DNA of 64,000 nt from Anoplopoma fimbria (taxonomy: Eukaryota > Chordata > Actinopteri > Perciformes > Anoplopomatidae): positions 6,699,861-6,763,860 of the forward strand of contig NC_072467.1 of the NCBI RefSeq assembly GCF_027596085.1, given 5' to 3'. Shown here piece by piece: positions 38,551 to 51,120 of this stretch (the stretch's first letter is position 1; every line of letters begins with the position of its first letter). A program made the translations under genes and the position numbers. The notes below the pieces were generated by a model. That model was not told the DNA's origin. It searched no databases and saw only the letters and a program-made list of their open reading frames with translations.

Positions 38551-38914
38551 CGGCTGCACGGTGGTGTAGTGGTTAGCACTGTCGCCTCACGGCAAGAGGG
38601 GCCCGGGTTCAATTCCCGGGCCAGACAACCTTCTGTGTGGAGTTTGCATGTTCTCCCGTGTCAGCGTGGGTTCTCTCCGGGTTCTCCGGCTTCCTCCCAC
38701 AGTCCAAAGACATGCAGGTTAGGTTAATTGATGACTCTGAAATTGCCCGTAGGTGTGAATGTGAGTGTGAGTGGTTGTCTGTCTCTATATGTCAGCCCTG
38801 TGATAGGCTGGCGACCTGTCCAGGGTGTACCCTGCCTTCACCCATTGACAGCTGGGATCGGCTCCAGCACCCCCGCGACCCTTAACTGGATAAGCGGTTA
38901 CGGAAGATGGATGG
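38551..38914 (+). repeat. Full-length tRNA-derived SINE with target-site duplication
   Basis: The head has a polymerase III A box (TGGTGTAGTGG, 38,562-38,572) and B box (GGGTTCAATTCCC, about 38,605-38,617). The body includes 'TTCCTCCCACAGTCCAAAGA' and 'GATAGGCTGGCGACCTGTCC', segments very common in teleost retroposons, and the 3' end is a GATGGATGG-like tail. A perfect 11-bp duplication flanks it on both sides, the mark of LINE-mediated insertion. The overlapping 82- and 109-codon ORFs are readings of this repeat. Confidence 0.9.
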
Positions 38915-38925
38915 AAAAGTCAGGG
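38915..38925 (+). repeat. Target-site duplication, right copy
   Basis: AAAAGTCAGGG, identical to 38,540-38,550. Confidence 0.9.
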
Positions 38926-41900
38926 CCAATGATTGTTGAAATTTCACTCAAAACAACATATGTAAACCGCTGTTGTGGCACAAAATGGAATCGTGGGAAC
39001 GATAACTGCTTGTACAATATTTTTTGTGGGTCAGGAAAAGTTAGGCGATTGCCATAGTCAGTATCATCCTTCGGGGAACTTGTCTGAAAGAAAAATTCAT
39101 GGCAATACAATAGTTGCTGAGCTGTTTATGTCCAGATCAAAGTGCTGGACTGACCAACTCCACTGAGCATTTTTTCGTTTAAAAGACAATTTGGTTTCGT
39201 TTTTTGTTTTAACCACTAAATGTCATGTAGGAGATCCCAGACACCAAATAACTGCTGACTTCCTCTACACTGAATTGTGCTTGCAAACACTGCAACCACT
39301 ATTGATTAAAACAGAGCCAGCAAGGGGGGCTTTTGGAACAACAATGATTACCAAATTACTTTTTATAAAGGCAAAGATTAGAAGTCTGAAAGTCTCTGCA
39401 GGCTTCAAGATGTATATCCATACACAGCTCATTATGTTCTAATATTTCTATAGGTGTCTGATGTATGTATTTAAAAAGTTTTCATGGATATTTTTTCAGT
39501 GATTAACATTCATAGATTATAAAAAGAGAAACTGATTTATATAGAGCTACATGAATCTAAAATACTATGAACATAAAAAAGGTAATGCCCTGTTGGTACT
39601 GTATGTAACTGTGGAACATTCAAACAATATGGTGAATGGTTATAATGTCATTGCAGGAAGGAATGTCAGAATGTGTCTACAGTATATTGGGCAATCACAT
39701 ACCACTCCCCTTAGCCAATCGTCTCGGAGGCATGCATACACACAAAGGGACACAACATACAAAAACACATGCAACCTGCAAAACATCCGCAGGATACCTA
39801 CTGGTCATCAGGCATTGTCTCCTTCCTTAGGCTCAGACACAAGCTTGTGACATATTCGTTAAGCAGCAGGGATCCCATTACCACACTCAACAGCCTCCCT
39901 GTCACAATGCTCACACGTAATTAGTTGCACATTCAGCTTCAGGAACGCTAGCCTAATTGTTGCTCTCCTCCCCTAACTCGCTCATTTCTTTCTATACCGT
40001 TTCTCACATCCTCCTTCTTTCCCGTCGTTTGTTCTCTCTGCAGGTGGCATAGTGTGCCACTTTTAGACTGTCAAAGTTGTTCAGAAAAGCTTTCAAATTA
40101 CAGACCAAATTTCACCGCTGAGAACCTATTAACTTCATAATGGAGACAGAGAGAGAAAGAGAGAGGGAGTGTGAGACAAAAAGAAAGGGAAAGGCATAGC
40201 AATGGCAGGCTGGAGGGCTTAGACATTACTCACTTTTACAAATTCGATGTGTTATGTCCTGGAACAACACTTCTTTTTATCCCCCCCCCCATCACTTTCT
40301 GTCTGTCCCTCCCTCTATCATCCATCATTGGATGCTTGTGTAGGGGAATAGGTCAGCAAAGTGTATACTGATGAGGTGATGGTCAGCGGGAGTGGTCACT
40401 CTAATTGCATAGCTCCTCAGTCTCTGCCATATTTGCAGTTAATGATGGATACTAAGTCTAGCCCTGTAAGGAAATTATCTCTTCTATTTTGTTTATTTAT
40501 TTTGCCTGGATTATTAAGTCATAGTGAATCGGGAACAAAACTGTGGACTCATTTATAAATTTATTGTTTGTTTAACTCTGCAGAATCCCACTTGGTGCTG
40601 TTTGCATCAACCGTTCCCACCTCTGCTAATTGATTCTCAATGAACAATAGGCTACTCAATAAACACAAAAGTGTTTCTATAATTGGGATAATAGTGCTAC
40701 TTTTGACTAAAATAAATGTACCATTTTATTTAGAGAGTTGACACTGTGTGGTCATTATTATAAAAGATTTCTGAAGATGGGAAAGGGAATCTTTTTTTTT
40801 TTTAATCAACATATGCACATTAAAACATATAACTATGACTCATTAAAACACTACTGCAATCTGTGCTGCTTGCAAAACTCAAACACATCGCCCTCACACT
40901 CTTACATAGGTATATAAAGGGGGGGATGAAATTAAAGTTTGAAAAGAAAAATAGTAATTTTGTGAGATCTGGCAAAAGCTTTTCTTTTAGGTACAGTAAA
41001 AATACATTCTTTTTTAGGTTAACGTTCTTGTTGGTCAGTTTGGCACTAGTATAAAAATAATTGTGGTACTCAGCTTTCGTGATAAGATATCATTAATATG
41101 AGTAAGTGAGTTTAACTTTAGATTAAATTTAGGATGACAACTAATTTTGGAAAATAGGGAAAACTTTAAAATTTGATTAAACTTAAGTCTCAGGGTTGTT
41201 AAAGAGTTCGTATCATGCTGTAGAGGGACCTATTCTTTCATATACACCCATATGCAATGATCAAATTCTTTATAAATGAAATATTTATTGGACGAACTAC
41301 ATAACTAAACTACTAAACAGAAAATAAATGAAAAAATTATAAAATAAGAAAAATAAATGGAATGAATAAAGAATATTATGAAGAGTACAATGAATAACAA
41401 TTAACCAGAAATAAATGAAAAATGATTGCATATGAACAGGTAGAATCAGTGACTCATATCATTGATTGATGTTTATCAATTAAATCCGTTAAACATTTTA
41501 CATTAAATTTACTTCAAATGATTTATGCCCCGTTAAGCAGTTGATTTTGAAATTGTGAAGCACCTTTATATTAGTTTTACTTTAAATTTAATTGAGATCT
41601 TTTGGTCTTAGATATTTCTATCAAAGTGTATTTTACTATCTGGTTTGAATTTATTTTACCTTGTAAGCTCAGCCTTAATGAGATCTTATAGTTTATAAAA
41701 TGGTTAGAGTGTCAAGATTGACCCCAAGTCTTATCTCGAATTTATCCAGGCACATGGTAAATTGCGAGTCTAACCCTCAGTGCCCTAGGGGTACTGAGGG
41801 TAAGTGCAGCTCCTGAAAGCTGCTGAAAGAAGTTTATCAGTTATGATTTTCTCATTGTTTTGTCAACTTTTCATGGATATTTGCTACAATACTCATAATA

Positions 41901-44900
41901 AATGAATGGACAAGATTAAACTCAACATTTCAGCACAAATCAGTGTTCTGTGTGAGGGAGTTGGTTATCATGGACTATACGTTTTATATAAAAACTCAGA
42001 TGTTTTTCACTGTTCAGTTTGGTGAACTACAAACTTGCACAATTAATATATAAAGACACACTATAGTGAGTCAATAATGTAAGATCAGTTTTGTATGACT
42101 ACAGAACAAGATAAGAACAAATGCAAACAAAACAGTTAAAAGAGTTCATTTGTGAATGGTTTAACAGAGGTAGATTAAACATACTGTATATACTACTAAG
42201 ACTAGGACTGACATATCAATTCAGGTATGTTATTTTGCGTCAAGACTTATTCACAATTCGATGTGTCTCTGTGTCCCTCAGGAATGTAGATGCTCTTAAA
42301 ACCTTAAAGGTTGGGTTATAAAACCTTGTCGGGTCAGCCTTAACAAAGGTCTTGTATTTCAAAAATTGGTCTTATCTTGAGTCCGACCAGTCACACGGTA
42401 GATTTAAAGTGTCCAAGCAATCAGTGACCCTAGAGGTCTTTAGGGCAGCTCCTGGCAGAAGTTTATTAGTTAAGATTCTGTCATTGTTGTATTTATTACA
42501 TTTCAGTTTTATCACCTTTCCATCAATGTTCGCTTCACAAACTACAAATATTACACAGTACCTCATTGTCATGGGAACCCGCTGCTTTTTGATTTCTGTT
42601 ATTTCCCTGTGTTCATATTGTAAAGAGCTGCAAAACTAACGGCAAATTTGTCCTAGAGTATAACAGCAGCTTTGACTTAGCAGGAGAGGGTCAGACTTGA
42701 TTAATCTGCCTTCCAACATGCCGCTTCCCTGAATTAACATATTACCAGAATCATATGCACTCAGCAAGGGGTATTTAGTAATTGCAGGGAAAGGTTGACA
42801 GCTCTCAAGCAACTGCAGCTAATTCACTAGGCCAGTCTATTCGCGCCCTGCCTACACAGGGGGTTAGCTGACCATATGGCTCAACCTTCAGAGCTGGTAC
42901 TCACGTGATATTATGGTCAACATCTGATTCCTAAATTTAGCTGCTCGTCACATTTCATTCAGTTCTTTAATGCCTATAACCTGTAACAAACAGGTGTGCT
43001 GTTTTATGAGGGGTGGACAAAGATGAGATGCATACTGTATGTTTCCATGGCAACTACTATACCCATAAGCCTTGCCAACTTTCTACCAATTACACAGTCA
43101 GACAGCTCATGTGCTCTCTTTTCAGAGTTGATTCAAGAGGTGGCCAGTATACTTGCATTGCAATCGCTCTTATATCAGACAGTGACATGGTAATTATTTT
43201 AGATAAAAATAAAAAATTGATTCCTAGTAGATTGTCTACCCAAACCTCAAAGTGCTGTACTGACCAACATCTCAGACTTTTGGTACCTTTAAATTCTGCT
43301 GGTCTTCTAAAAATTTAAAAATACAATTCCTGTTTAGTTTTATTAACTTCATGAAGTCTTCATAAGAGTGAAAGAATACAGTAGGAGATATTTCAAATCT
43401 TGAATTGTACAAATAAAGCCCTATATCAAAGGATTTTTGGTTTGAGTCAATCTATTTATATTGGTTACTTAATGGCATTTTTTACCACAAAAATTTACCA
43501 AACAAACATTAATTATAAAGCGTCGTCTGTCTGCTGCACACAGTGAGTTTTCAATTTTTTTATTTATTTTTGCTGAAAACAGCTGCCTGCATATTTGACT
43601 GATGGTAGCGGTGAAAGGGAACCAGAACAGTAATGTTGGGGAATATAAAACCAAAACAATCAGTCACTGTTGATAGCCCCGCTCTAAAGAGCTGATGGGA
43701 ACTGCAAAGTTAAGTGTTAATTATCTGATGGTTTGTCATATGCATGACCCCTTTCAATTACTCTGATCCTTTGTTAATGTAAGAATATTATTCATAACAG
43801 TTTTAATTATTCATAATCGTAACTTAAAGGGCAAAAATGCTTCTATCACAGTAATTCCCTTATAACAACAATACATTGTTAGCAAATACATGATTTTAGT
43901 AATGAACAGTTCTATTAGATGTGCTATATCTTTATAAGACATGCTGTTTCATTGGTGTAACGTACCTGCAGTAGTTGGGACACTGAGAGACAAGCAGTCT
44001 TTGATGTCCAGGAACTGGACTGTGTTGATGGTACATCTCAGAGAGAAACACAAAGGGCTGCTGCCACTGGCTGTGGTATATAAGTACAGTATAGCTGTGT
44101 TACAACAAACCACTCCTGCACGACCCTCCTTCTTGTCTCTCCTCTCTATTCCTCTCTCATGTGTCCTTCTTACACCTCTGAGATTTTTCCCTCAGGAGTT
44201 GGAAGAGATAGCGTATACAGGTTATTGTGACCTATATGGGTAGCGCCATCCATTGGCATCATAGTGAGGAGCTGTCAGGAAACACGTTTCATCGCCTACA
44301 TATTCTCATATCACATCTGTGTTGTTCACTCATCACATAACCTTGCTTTTAGAGATCCCAAGCAGTATATGAGTCAACAGTGTCACCTATGGGCGGAGTT
44401 GAGACCAACACTCTACCTCTTCAAGCGCAGTCAAGCTCCTGGACACTGTGCAGGTGTAATGGTATTTTTACATCATTCGTTGCATGCTCTAGAACTCCAT
44501 ATCACTTGTGAGATGTGCACAACGTGTGTTCTTAATGCCTTCTGATTAATACAGCCAGTCAGATGACAAGCAACTCGACATGGCGGAGTTCAAAAGAACA
44601 AGAAAGGAAGAGGATTGTGAATAATTCATTTTTCTGTTGCACTTCTCATTACTGTAATTACACAGACATTGTTCTTTGACAGGGAAGAAACGTGAAATTA
44701 TAATTTAGGCAGTGAAATTGTCATTTGTGGCAGTAATTGACACTAATAAAATGATTTTTCCATCTTTCCCCTTGGATCATATGCTAATCAAAATGTGAAG
44801 TATTAAAGAAGACACTAACGGGCGTGATAAGCTGCTAATGAAAGAGGGGAAGCAAGTGGGACAGTAATAGACATACTCCCGCTAATAAGTTCCTGTTCAT

Positions 44901-45888
44901 TAGAGCATGCAAACTGTACCCTCCTCCTGTCTTGTCTGTTTCTTCTGACTGACAACTTTGACAGCCTTTCCTGTCAAATGGAAACTTTTGACCGCATCCT
45001 CAAATAAAGCATTTATATTTCACAGTATCACTAAGCAAGTTATAAGCCTCTTTATAAATGGATCAGAAGTGTTTGATTATTGGTGGGTGACATAAGCCTC
45101 TACTTGACTCTCTATTTAAAAATAGATGACACTCTCTATAATGCCAACATTTTGATGACATTTCTTGTGTCTGGGAGGATGTCTTCACTTCCTCTCACGA
45201 TGTTGGTAGGCTGACTCACAGTTGATATGACAGACTTTGATCTCTCCCACTCTCTTTCTCCCTTTTGCTATTCCCCCAGTGGACTTCTGCATATGTCGAC
45301 CCACATCCACCCTGAAAAAGCAGAACGTAGATCCATGAAATGAGATGCCAAATATGAAGCTCTCCTTGTGAAATGGCAAAAAAAAACGTGTGATAGAGAA
45401 AGAACGAAACAATGAGAAGTTGAGACGCAGGCCAAACCAATGGCTTTAATGAGAAATGTGTGACTTCAGTTCACTGCTGATGGGCTTATTAATCTTACTG
45501 CAATAAAATCTGGTCAGGCATTCACAGTGGGAAGGCACCAGGATCGGCTTAGGTCCCAAATTACACCCTGGAGGCAATTTACCCTTTAAAAAGAGGATGG
45601 GAAACTGCTGCAAAAAAATCCAGAAAACAGCACCTGTGTTACAAATAGGCAGCAGACGGGCTGCGGGGAGGGCTTGAGGCGACTTATCCGTAACCAGTGC
45701 AGGAAGGACGGTGTCAGAGAGTCGCAGGGAGATCAGGAGTGGTAGGTTATACCATTAGCACTGTAGCGATCTGGCGTGCATGGCGGGATGAGGGGAACTC
45801 TTGGAGATAATCATGCTAACACTGAATTCCCTCATTACCTCTGAGGCTGAGCTGTGGGCAGGAGTCCAAGTCACACACAAACACACGC

Positions 45889-45893
<5 letters not shown>
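38926..45893. other. Gene-free stretch
   Basis: No exon supported. It includes a GA-rich tract at 40,141-40,170, a pair of diverged similar segments (about 41,640-41,860 and 42,310-42,500), very AT-rich DNA around 41.1-42.1 kb, and a TAAT-rich block at about 44,600-44,960. Confidence 0.5.

Positions 45894-45984
<91 letters not shown>
45894..45984 (+). repeat. (CA)n microsatellite, about 91 bp
   Basis: Uninterrupted CA units preceded by degenerate ACACACGCACACG and followed by a short AG run. Confidence 0.99.
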
Positions 45985-45986
<2 letters not shown>

Positions 45987-46076
45987 AGAGAGAGAGTGAG
46001 AGCTTCCAAAGTGAGCTCAGTGTGAACTGTAGAGAGCACAGAACTAAGCCAGAATGTTGATTGCAGGGATCTTTGG

Positions 46077-46258
46077 CCAGCTGTGGCTCAGTGGGTAGAG
46101 TGGTGTCCTTAAACAACAAGGGTTTGGGGTTCGATCCCTGTCTACTGTCTGCGTGTCTGAGTGTCCTTGAACGAGACACTGAACCCCAAGATGATCCCAG
46201 TGTGCTTCTCGGCTGCTCACTGCTCCTAAATACTTTGAATAGGTCAATAAAGAGGTCA
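46077..46258 (+). repeat. tRNA-derived SINE
   Basis: A box TGGCTCAGTGG (46,084-46,094) and B box GGTTCGATCCC (46,128-46,138) are both good polymerase III promoter matches. The core 'GTGTCCTTGAACGAGACACT' follows, shared with the other copies in the window. The 3' part is short ('CTGCTCCTAAATACTTTGAA'), suggesting truncation or a different tail subfamily. Confidence 0.87.
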
Positions 46259-47914
46259 AATTTCATGTATGTATCTGACGATTGTAATATTTTTTTTCTA
46301 TGGAATGAGCAAAGGCCATCAATGTCAGCCTCTCGAGGTGATTAAACATTAAGACTTGGAAGTGATTTTATATTATTTCTCTCAATGGATCCATATTATA
46401 TGAGAGCAAATTAAGTGATTTTATTTGTTCAGTGTCACCACGTTTCCCTCCACATGCACAACTCAAGCTCTGAGAGAAAGCTGACATACTTTCTCACAGT
46501 CTTCTCTCTGCTTCAGTCTATTATGCAGTTCAACCCTGCTCAAAGTCACTTCAATTAACAACATGATACTGTTAGTGCCTCTGGTCCCAAGAGGTATTGT
46601 AGTGGTACAAGGTTACAGATCAGATATAGATCCAAGATCAAAGATGTTACAATTTGCCCAAACCCTAATTGGCGTCAAGCAAAAATAGAATGTTTGAACT
46701 CTCTCTGATCATTGTCAGTGTAGGGCAACAGCGACTATGAAGGGTGACAAAGTTCAGTAAAAATGCTTTTTTGACACATTTACTGCTGCTTGGATACTGT
46801 TTTTTTGAAACTACTTCGTTTGGATTTGAAACACATGCTCTGCATTTGACTGATGCAAACTGGAAGAAAAAAAAACAGGACAAACATGTTTTGAGGAATT
46901 TGGAGGGAAAGAAATAATCACTTTCACATTCACACTCTCATTGTTTAGTACAGCCGTGCAGTGTGTAAAGATGATTTGAATAGAAACATGATTTTATCTT
47001 TTAGACAGTTGAACAGCATCAGCATTGGCTCTATATAACATGTCCTTAACAGTGCTAAGTGATGTCCTCTTCAAAGACAGCACATCTTGTAAATGTCACA
47101 GAGGGAAATACACAAAGCCTGAAATTTAATTCAACATATATGAACACTGGCAACAAGTGTACACATAATAGAGCCACTTTTGATTCTCCACTCCTTTCAT
47201 TGTTGTGGTTTGCTCACTGGGATTCATGGTACGCACACCAAAGCTAATTGTCATCCGTTGCTCTACACTCAGACACCTGTGGATCACAGCATGTTGGTGG
47301 GAGTTATTTTAAGAGCTAATCAAAATCTGGTTGTGATGAGGTGAGGTCATCCATAGCTCTAAGTCAAACTATAATAAACTTGTCCTAAATAGTGATCATT
47401 CCTCAAACAGACGCAAAGTGCAAATTTGAAAAAGGCCACTGTGGTAGAAAACATATTTAAGAAGGTATTTGTCTTGCAGTCTTGTCAAGCACACAGACAC
47501 TAATGTTTTTCCAACATACAGTTGCAGCGACTTACAAAAGGAAAAGAAAAAAATCCTCTTACATAAATTGTCAGCACCTCGTTCATCATGTTATTATGTA
47601 GTGCAGCATAATAACAGAGGGGACATTTTTCTCTGAAGGTTAAACACTATTTTAAGCAACTATATGAACAAAGCCTTTAAGGAATTTAACGTTCCCTTAT
47701 GGGATTGTGAGTGTCTGGATCTATACCTGTGCATGTGTCTCCTCACGATTGTGTGCTTTTCTTCTTGAGTGAGCGTGTGTTTGTGAGTTTGTGAGAGCAA
47801 GTGAGAGGGAACAGTGCCAGTAGGGAATATAAAAGTTATGTGAGGCGTGTGTGTGTGTGTGTGTGTGGGTGTGCATTATGCAAATACCTGCCTGGTATGA
47901 CCCTGAACAGGTAG
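46259..47914. other. Gene-free stretch upstream of the candidate ehf promoter
   Basis: No exon or recognised transposable element. A short GT microsatellite lies at about 47,847-47,867. Confidence 0.5.
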
Positions 47915-47953
47915 CCAATTGGTGCTGGATAAGGAAGTTAGAAGGATAAAAAA
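47915..47953 (+). promoter_or_regulatory. ehf: Candidate ehf promoter: CCAAT, ETS site, TATA-like box
   Basis: CCAAT at 47,915-47,919, an ETS-type GGAAGT at 47,933-47,938 and a TATA-like ATAAAAAA at 47,946-47,953 are properly ordered. A strong splice donor follows about 180 bp downstream. Mammalian EHF has an untranslated first exon, so a promoter at this distance from the first coding exon is plausible. This is inference from motif arrangement only. Confidence 0.35.
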
Positions 47954-47974
47954 CCTACTGTGGGGCAGCACCTA

Positions 47975-48133
47975 TAGTGTGTCTGCATGCTTTCATCTGT
48001 TTATTCAAAGCAAAAGGACTCACCTCCTCTCACTGTTAACACCTCGTCTCACTGTAAACACTAGTCCTCTCAATTCAGGTGTATTGAGAGTGGATCTACG
48101 TCAGGCCTGGACCGACCCCATTCTACTTCTGTG
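47975..48133 (+). other. ehf: Candidate untranslated exon 1 of ehf
   Basis: The segment begins about 25 bases after the TATA-like box and ends at a strong donor (TGTG|GTAAGTT, GT at 48,134). It holds a 26-codon upstream ORF (47,987-48,064). The next acceptor on this strand with a good pyrimidine tract that leads into recognisable ehf coding sequence is at 50,981. The start is approximate. Confidence 0.33.
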
Positions 48134-50981
48134 GTAAGTTGCCATCCTGGCCCTGGGCAACTAGCAGTGTATTTCAAAATGACTGAACCCAGTATATCAA
48201 ATTGAGGTCTGGTCTAAAAGGCTAAGTGTCATTTAATACCATTTAATTGTATTTTTTTTTAACATGCTTTCACTTAACTTATCAATACGGGGTGTCGAAG
48301 CCGGTGTGGAAATTCTGGAAAAGTATGGGGGGAAAAATGCATTTTATTTTGTTAAAAAAACTTTTTTCTCAATTGCTCCAATATTATTTTTATATATATA
48401 TATATATATTATTTTATATATATATATATATATTATTATTTTTTACCCCAGTGGGTTGAACCCTCCAGCTTTATCATGTGTATCTTGTGTTGTTGCAAGA
48501 TGGGAACAGTTGGATTATCTCTGCTATAACATTTTAAAGAAAATATGAGAAAGTAATAATGTAGAAATTTGAAAATGGAACCACAAATAGTACAAACAAA
48601 CTGTCCCATTTACCCTCACTTGAATATTTACTTAGCGATTAACAATTACTAGAACAATTTTGGTATAATGCCATGCAAAATAATGCATTAACTTTATTAC
48701 ATTCTCCTGTACTAGCAGTTTTTTCAGCACACTTTCACACTGCCAGCACTGAATCTCCTTATTATGTTTCAGCTATTGGTGTCACAGAAAGGTGGCATAT
48801 ATAATACAATGGCATCAACCTCAGTTTGAATTTAAGTTTACTTTCAAAAGGCACATTTACAGTTAATAGGTTAGATAAATATAAAGTATAGAATGGATGA
48901 ACTAAAACTGGAAATGGTGTCATCGAGTTACGTCTGATTCTATGATAAGGCAACAATCACTGAAATGAAACCAACAGTCTGACATGGTGATAAGCATTGC
49001 TTGTCTCCTTATGTCAACCCCATGGCACATGCAGTAGAGGGATTTTTCACTATGGCTCAGCTGACGGGATATTGATCTGTAACTGTGACTATGTCTTTGC
49101 TTTCGTTTCTGTAGAGCTGCTATGTTACATACTTGCTGCCTGGTTGATACCTGCTCGGCAGTGTAGACAGGGTTAACACACAGCATTAGGTGTTTGAGCA
49201 GACTTGGGCATACTGTCAACTGAGGAGCTGATCTACCTTGGCATGTCGGCATGTGTCACCTACGTCCTGGGGAAATCTCCTTCAGGGTTCTCGACATTAG
49301 GTTGTTTTAAAACTGATTTGCCAGATCTTTGAGTTGCTTGTCTGCATGTCACGTTTGTGTTAGGCCGACAGCACAGTATCTACTGTAAAATGTGTGGCAG
49401 GGCTTGTCAATTTTGTTTATAACGTGCCATAAAGGTGTGACAAAGATTTTCCAGGGAACAGGTTAAGTGTGGGTCACTGTGTAAAGAATAAGTTTCGTTG
49501 TGTAGCCATCTAAAACGGGTGTTGACCTTTGACAGCTTGATGACTATATATAGCTCCATAACATTTACACCAACAAAATGTCACATTTCTCATTCCAGAC
49601 AGAAATTTCATGTCCAGTTTAAAGCACATTTTAAAACACATAAAGTTGCCTTCTCAAAGCCATAAAGCTTTGTTCAAATGTTGGCAAATGTTACCACTCG
49701 ACACAATGCATAATGTAGAAAAGGGAGCAGTCATATAGTTTGGCAGCAGTATTGAACACTAAACTAATAAGTTACAGTCTGGAATTTCATATCACATGTC
49801 CCAAAGATTTAGAATCAATAGTAACATAAAACTGAACATTGACAGTGCACAGTGTCAGTCATATACTCAGCTATTGTGCATGTGCAACACTTCTCTTCCT
49901 CCCACTGGTCAAAACAGTGGAGCTGTTGATGTTCGGAGATTAGGTTTGGGATGCAAATGTTGTGGTTAAAAATGAAACATGCCTTTTATAATGTATACAA
50001 CACTAACTGCAAATGTGAAGAGTGTAAGGGAGTAAAGTCCTTACAAAATGCTAAATCAACTGACATGAAATTTGCAGCTGTAATATATAAACTCAACTGA
50101 TTCGTAAGTTAAGGTTGACTTCAGGACATGAACAGCGGTCTCCTGGGCGAAAGTCTTTGTTTGTTTGACCCATTCATCAACCCCATTAACCCCCCACCCT
50201 GGACTTTCCTAATACTACGTCACTTGAGTTCCTCCTTTGATCCTGTCATAAATACTACAGTTACTAGAAGTCACCTCCTAACAATAAACGTAAATATGTG
50301 TCATACTGAACTGACCCATGAGGCTGTTTTATGGCAATGGAGAGTCTTGTATCTTTTGTGGGCAGCTTACACAACCCATACACTGTGCTGACATATATAA
50401 TTTCTTTGTGTTGCTACTTGTTAGTGTCCATAAATGGTTTATTAAGCATGGCTAGATAAATACATTGATTTAAATTTGATGCAATCCTTAAAATTGTAAA
50501 ATGATTCTGTTTGCTTTAGCAGAAACTTAATACAACCCTGATATGCTGTGAAAAGTAAACAATGAGGGAGATATCAATGAGATATGATTGACTGATAAGA
50601 CTGGAGTACACATGCATGCGTTGTTTCTTGTGAAGCCCTCCTGTTTACGTAGGGAATCTCAATCCAGTGTGGGAATGGGGCAGTCCACCACTGGTAATCA
50701 AAACTTCTATATCGAGAGATAATTTGTGAATATAAATACATTAGCAAAAAATGCAGTTTGGTTTCATGAAAATCTTAAGGATTATAACTTCAATGTTGTC
50801 ATATTCAATCCAATTAAACAAACTGTGCAACATATTTGATATATTACCAGAATTTCTTGTTAATATTTGAAGTGAAATCAAAACGTGACCATTAGAATAT
50901 TTTAAAGCATGTTATTTTGTGTCTCGTTTGACACCAGAAAGCAGTAAGTGTATTTTTTTCTTTTTCAATTGATCCATACAG
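48134..50981 (+). other. ehf: Probable 5' intron of ehf
   Basis: A gene-free stretch of about 2.8 kb between the candidate first exon and the first coding exon. It contains the TA repeat at 48,390-48,440. No additional exon was recognised. Confidence 0.35.
48390..48440 (+). repeat. (TA)n repeat, two blocks
   Basis: Two TA runs separated by TTATTT. The pair is self-complementary and could form hairpins. Confidence 0.95.
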
Positions 50982-51015
50982 TAAGTTACTCCTCTGCGGC
51001 CTCAGCCTCTGGGCC

Positions 51016-51048
51016 ATGGTACATCAGAGTGTATCAGCTACAATATGA
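51016..51048 (+). CDS. Upstream ORF overlapping the ehf start codon
   Basis: An ATG in strong context (G at -3, G at +4) opens eleven triplets ending in TGA at 51,046-51,048. The stop overlaps the ehf ATG (51,045-51,047) as ATGA. If the exon starts after the acceptor at 50,981, this ORF lies in the mRNA ahead of the coding sequence and should lower or regulate ehf translation, possibly by termination-reinitiation. Function is inferred from layout only. Confidence 0.5.
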   Translation: MVHQSVSATI

Positions 51049-51120
51049 GTGTTACTCCATCCACAACCCTGGACAGCCAGCTGACTGCCAACTGGAGCCC
51101 TACACACTCCTACCCTGATG
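51045..51120 (+). CDS. ehf: ehf coding exon 1
   Basis: Encodes residues 1-25 ([17 protein letters not shown] onward) and ends in phase 1 at donor GATG|GTGAGG. The exon probably begins at 50,982 after a T-rich acceptor. A TAA at 50,982-50,984 is in frame, so the reading cannot extend further upstream within this exon. Confidence 0.92.

Noticed and set aside
48264..48548. ORF with Ile-Tyr repeats
   Set aside because: Translation of the TA repeat at 48,390-48,440.
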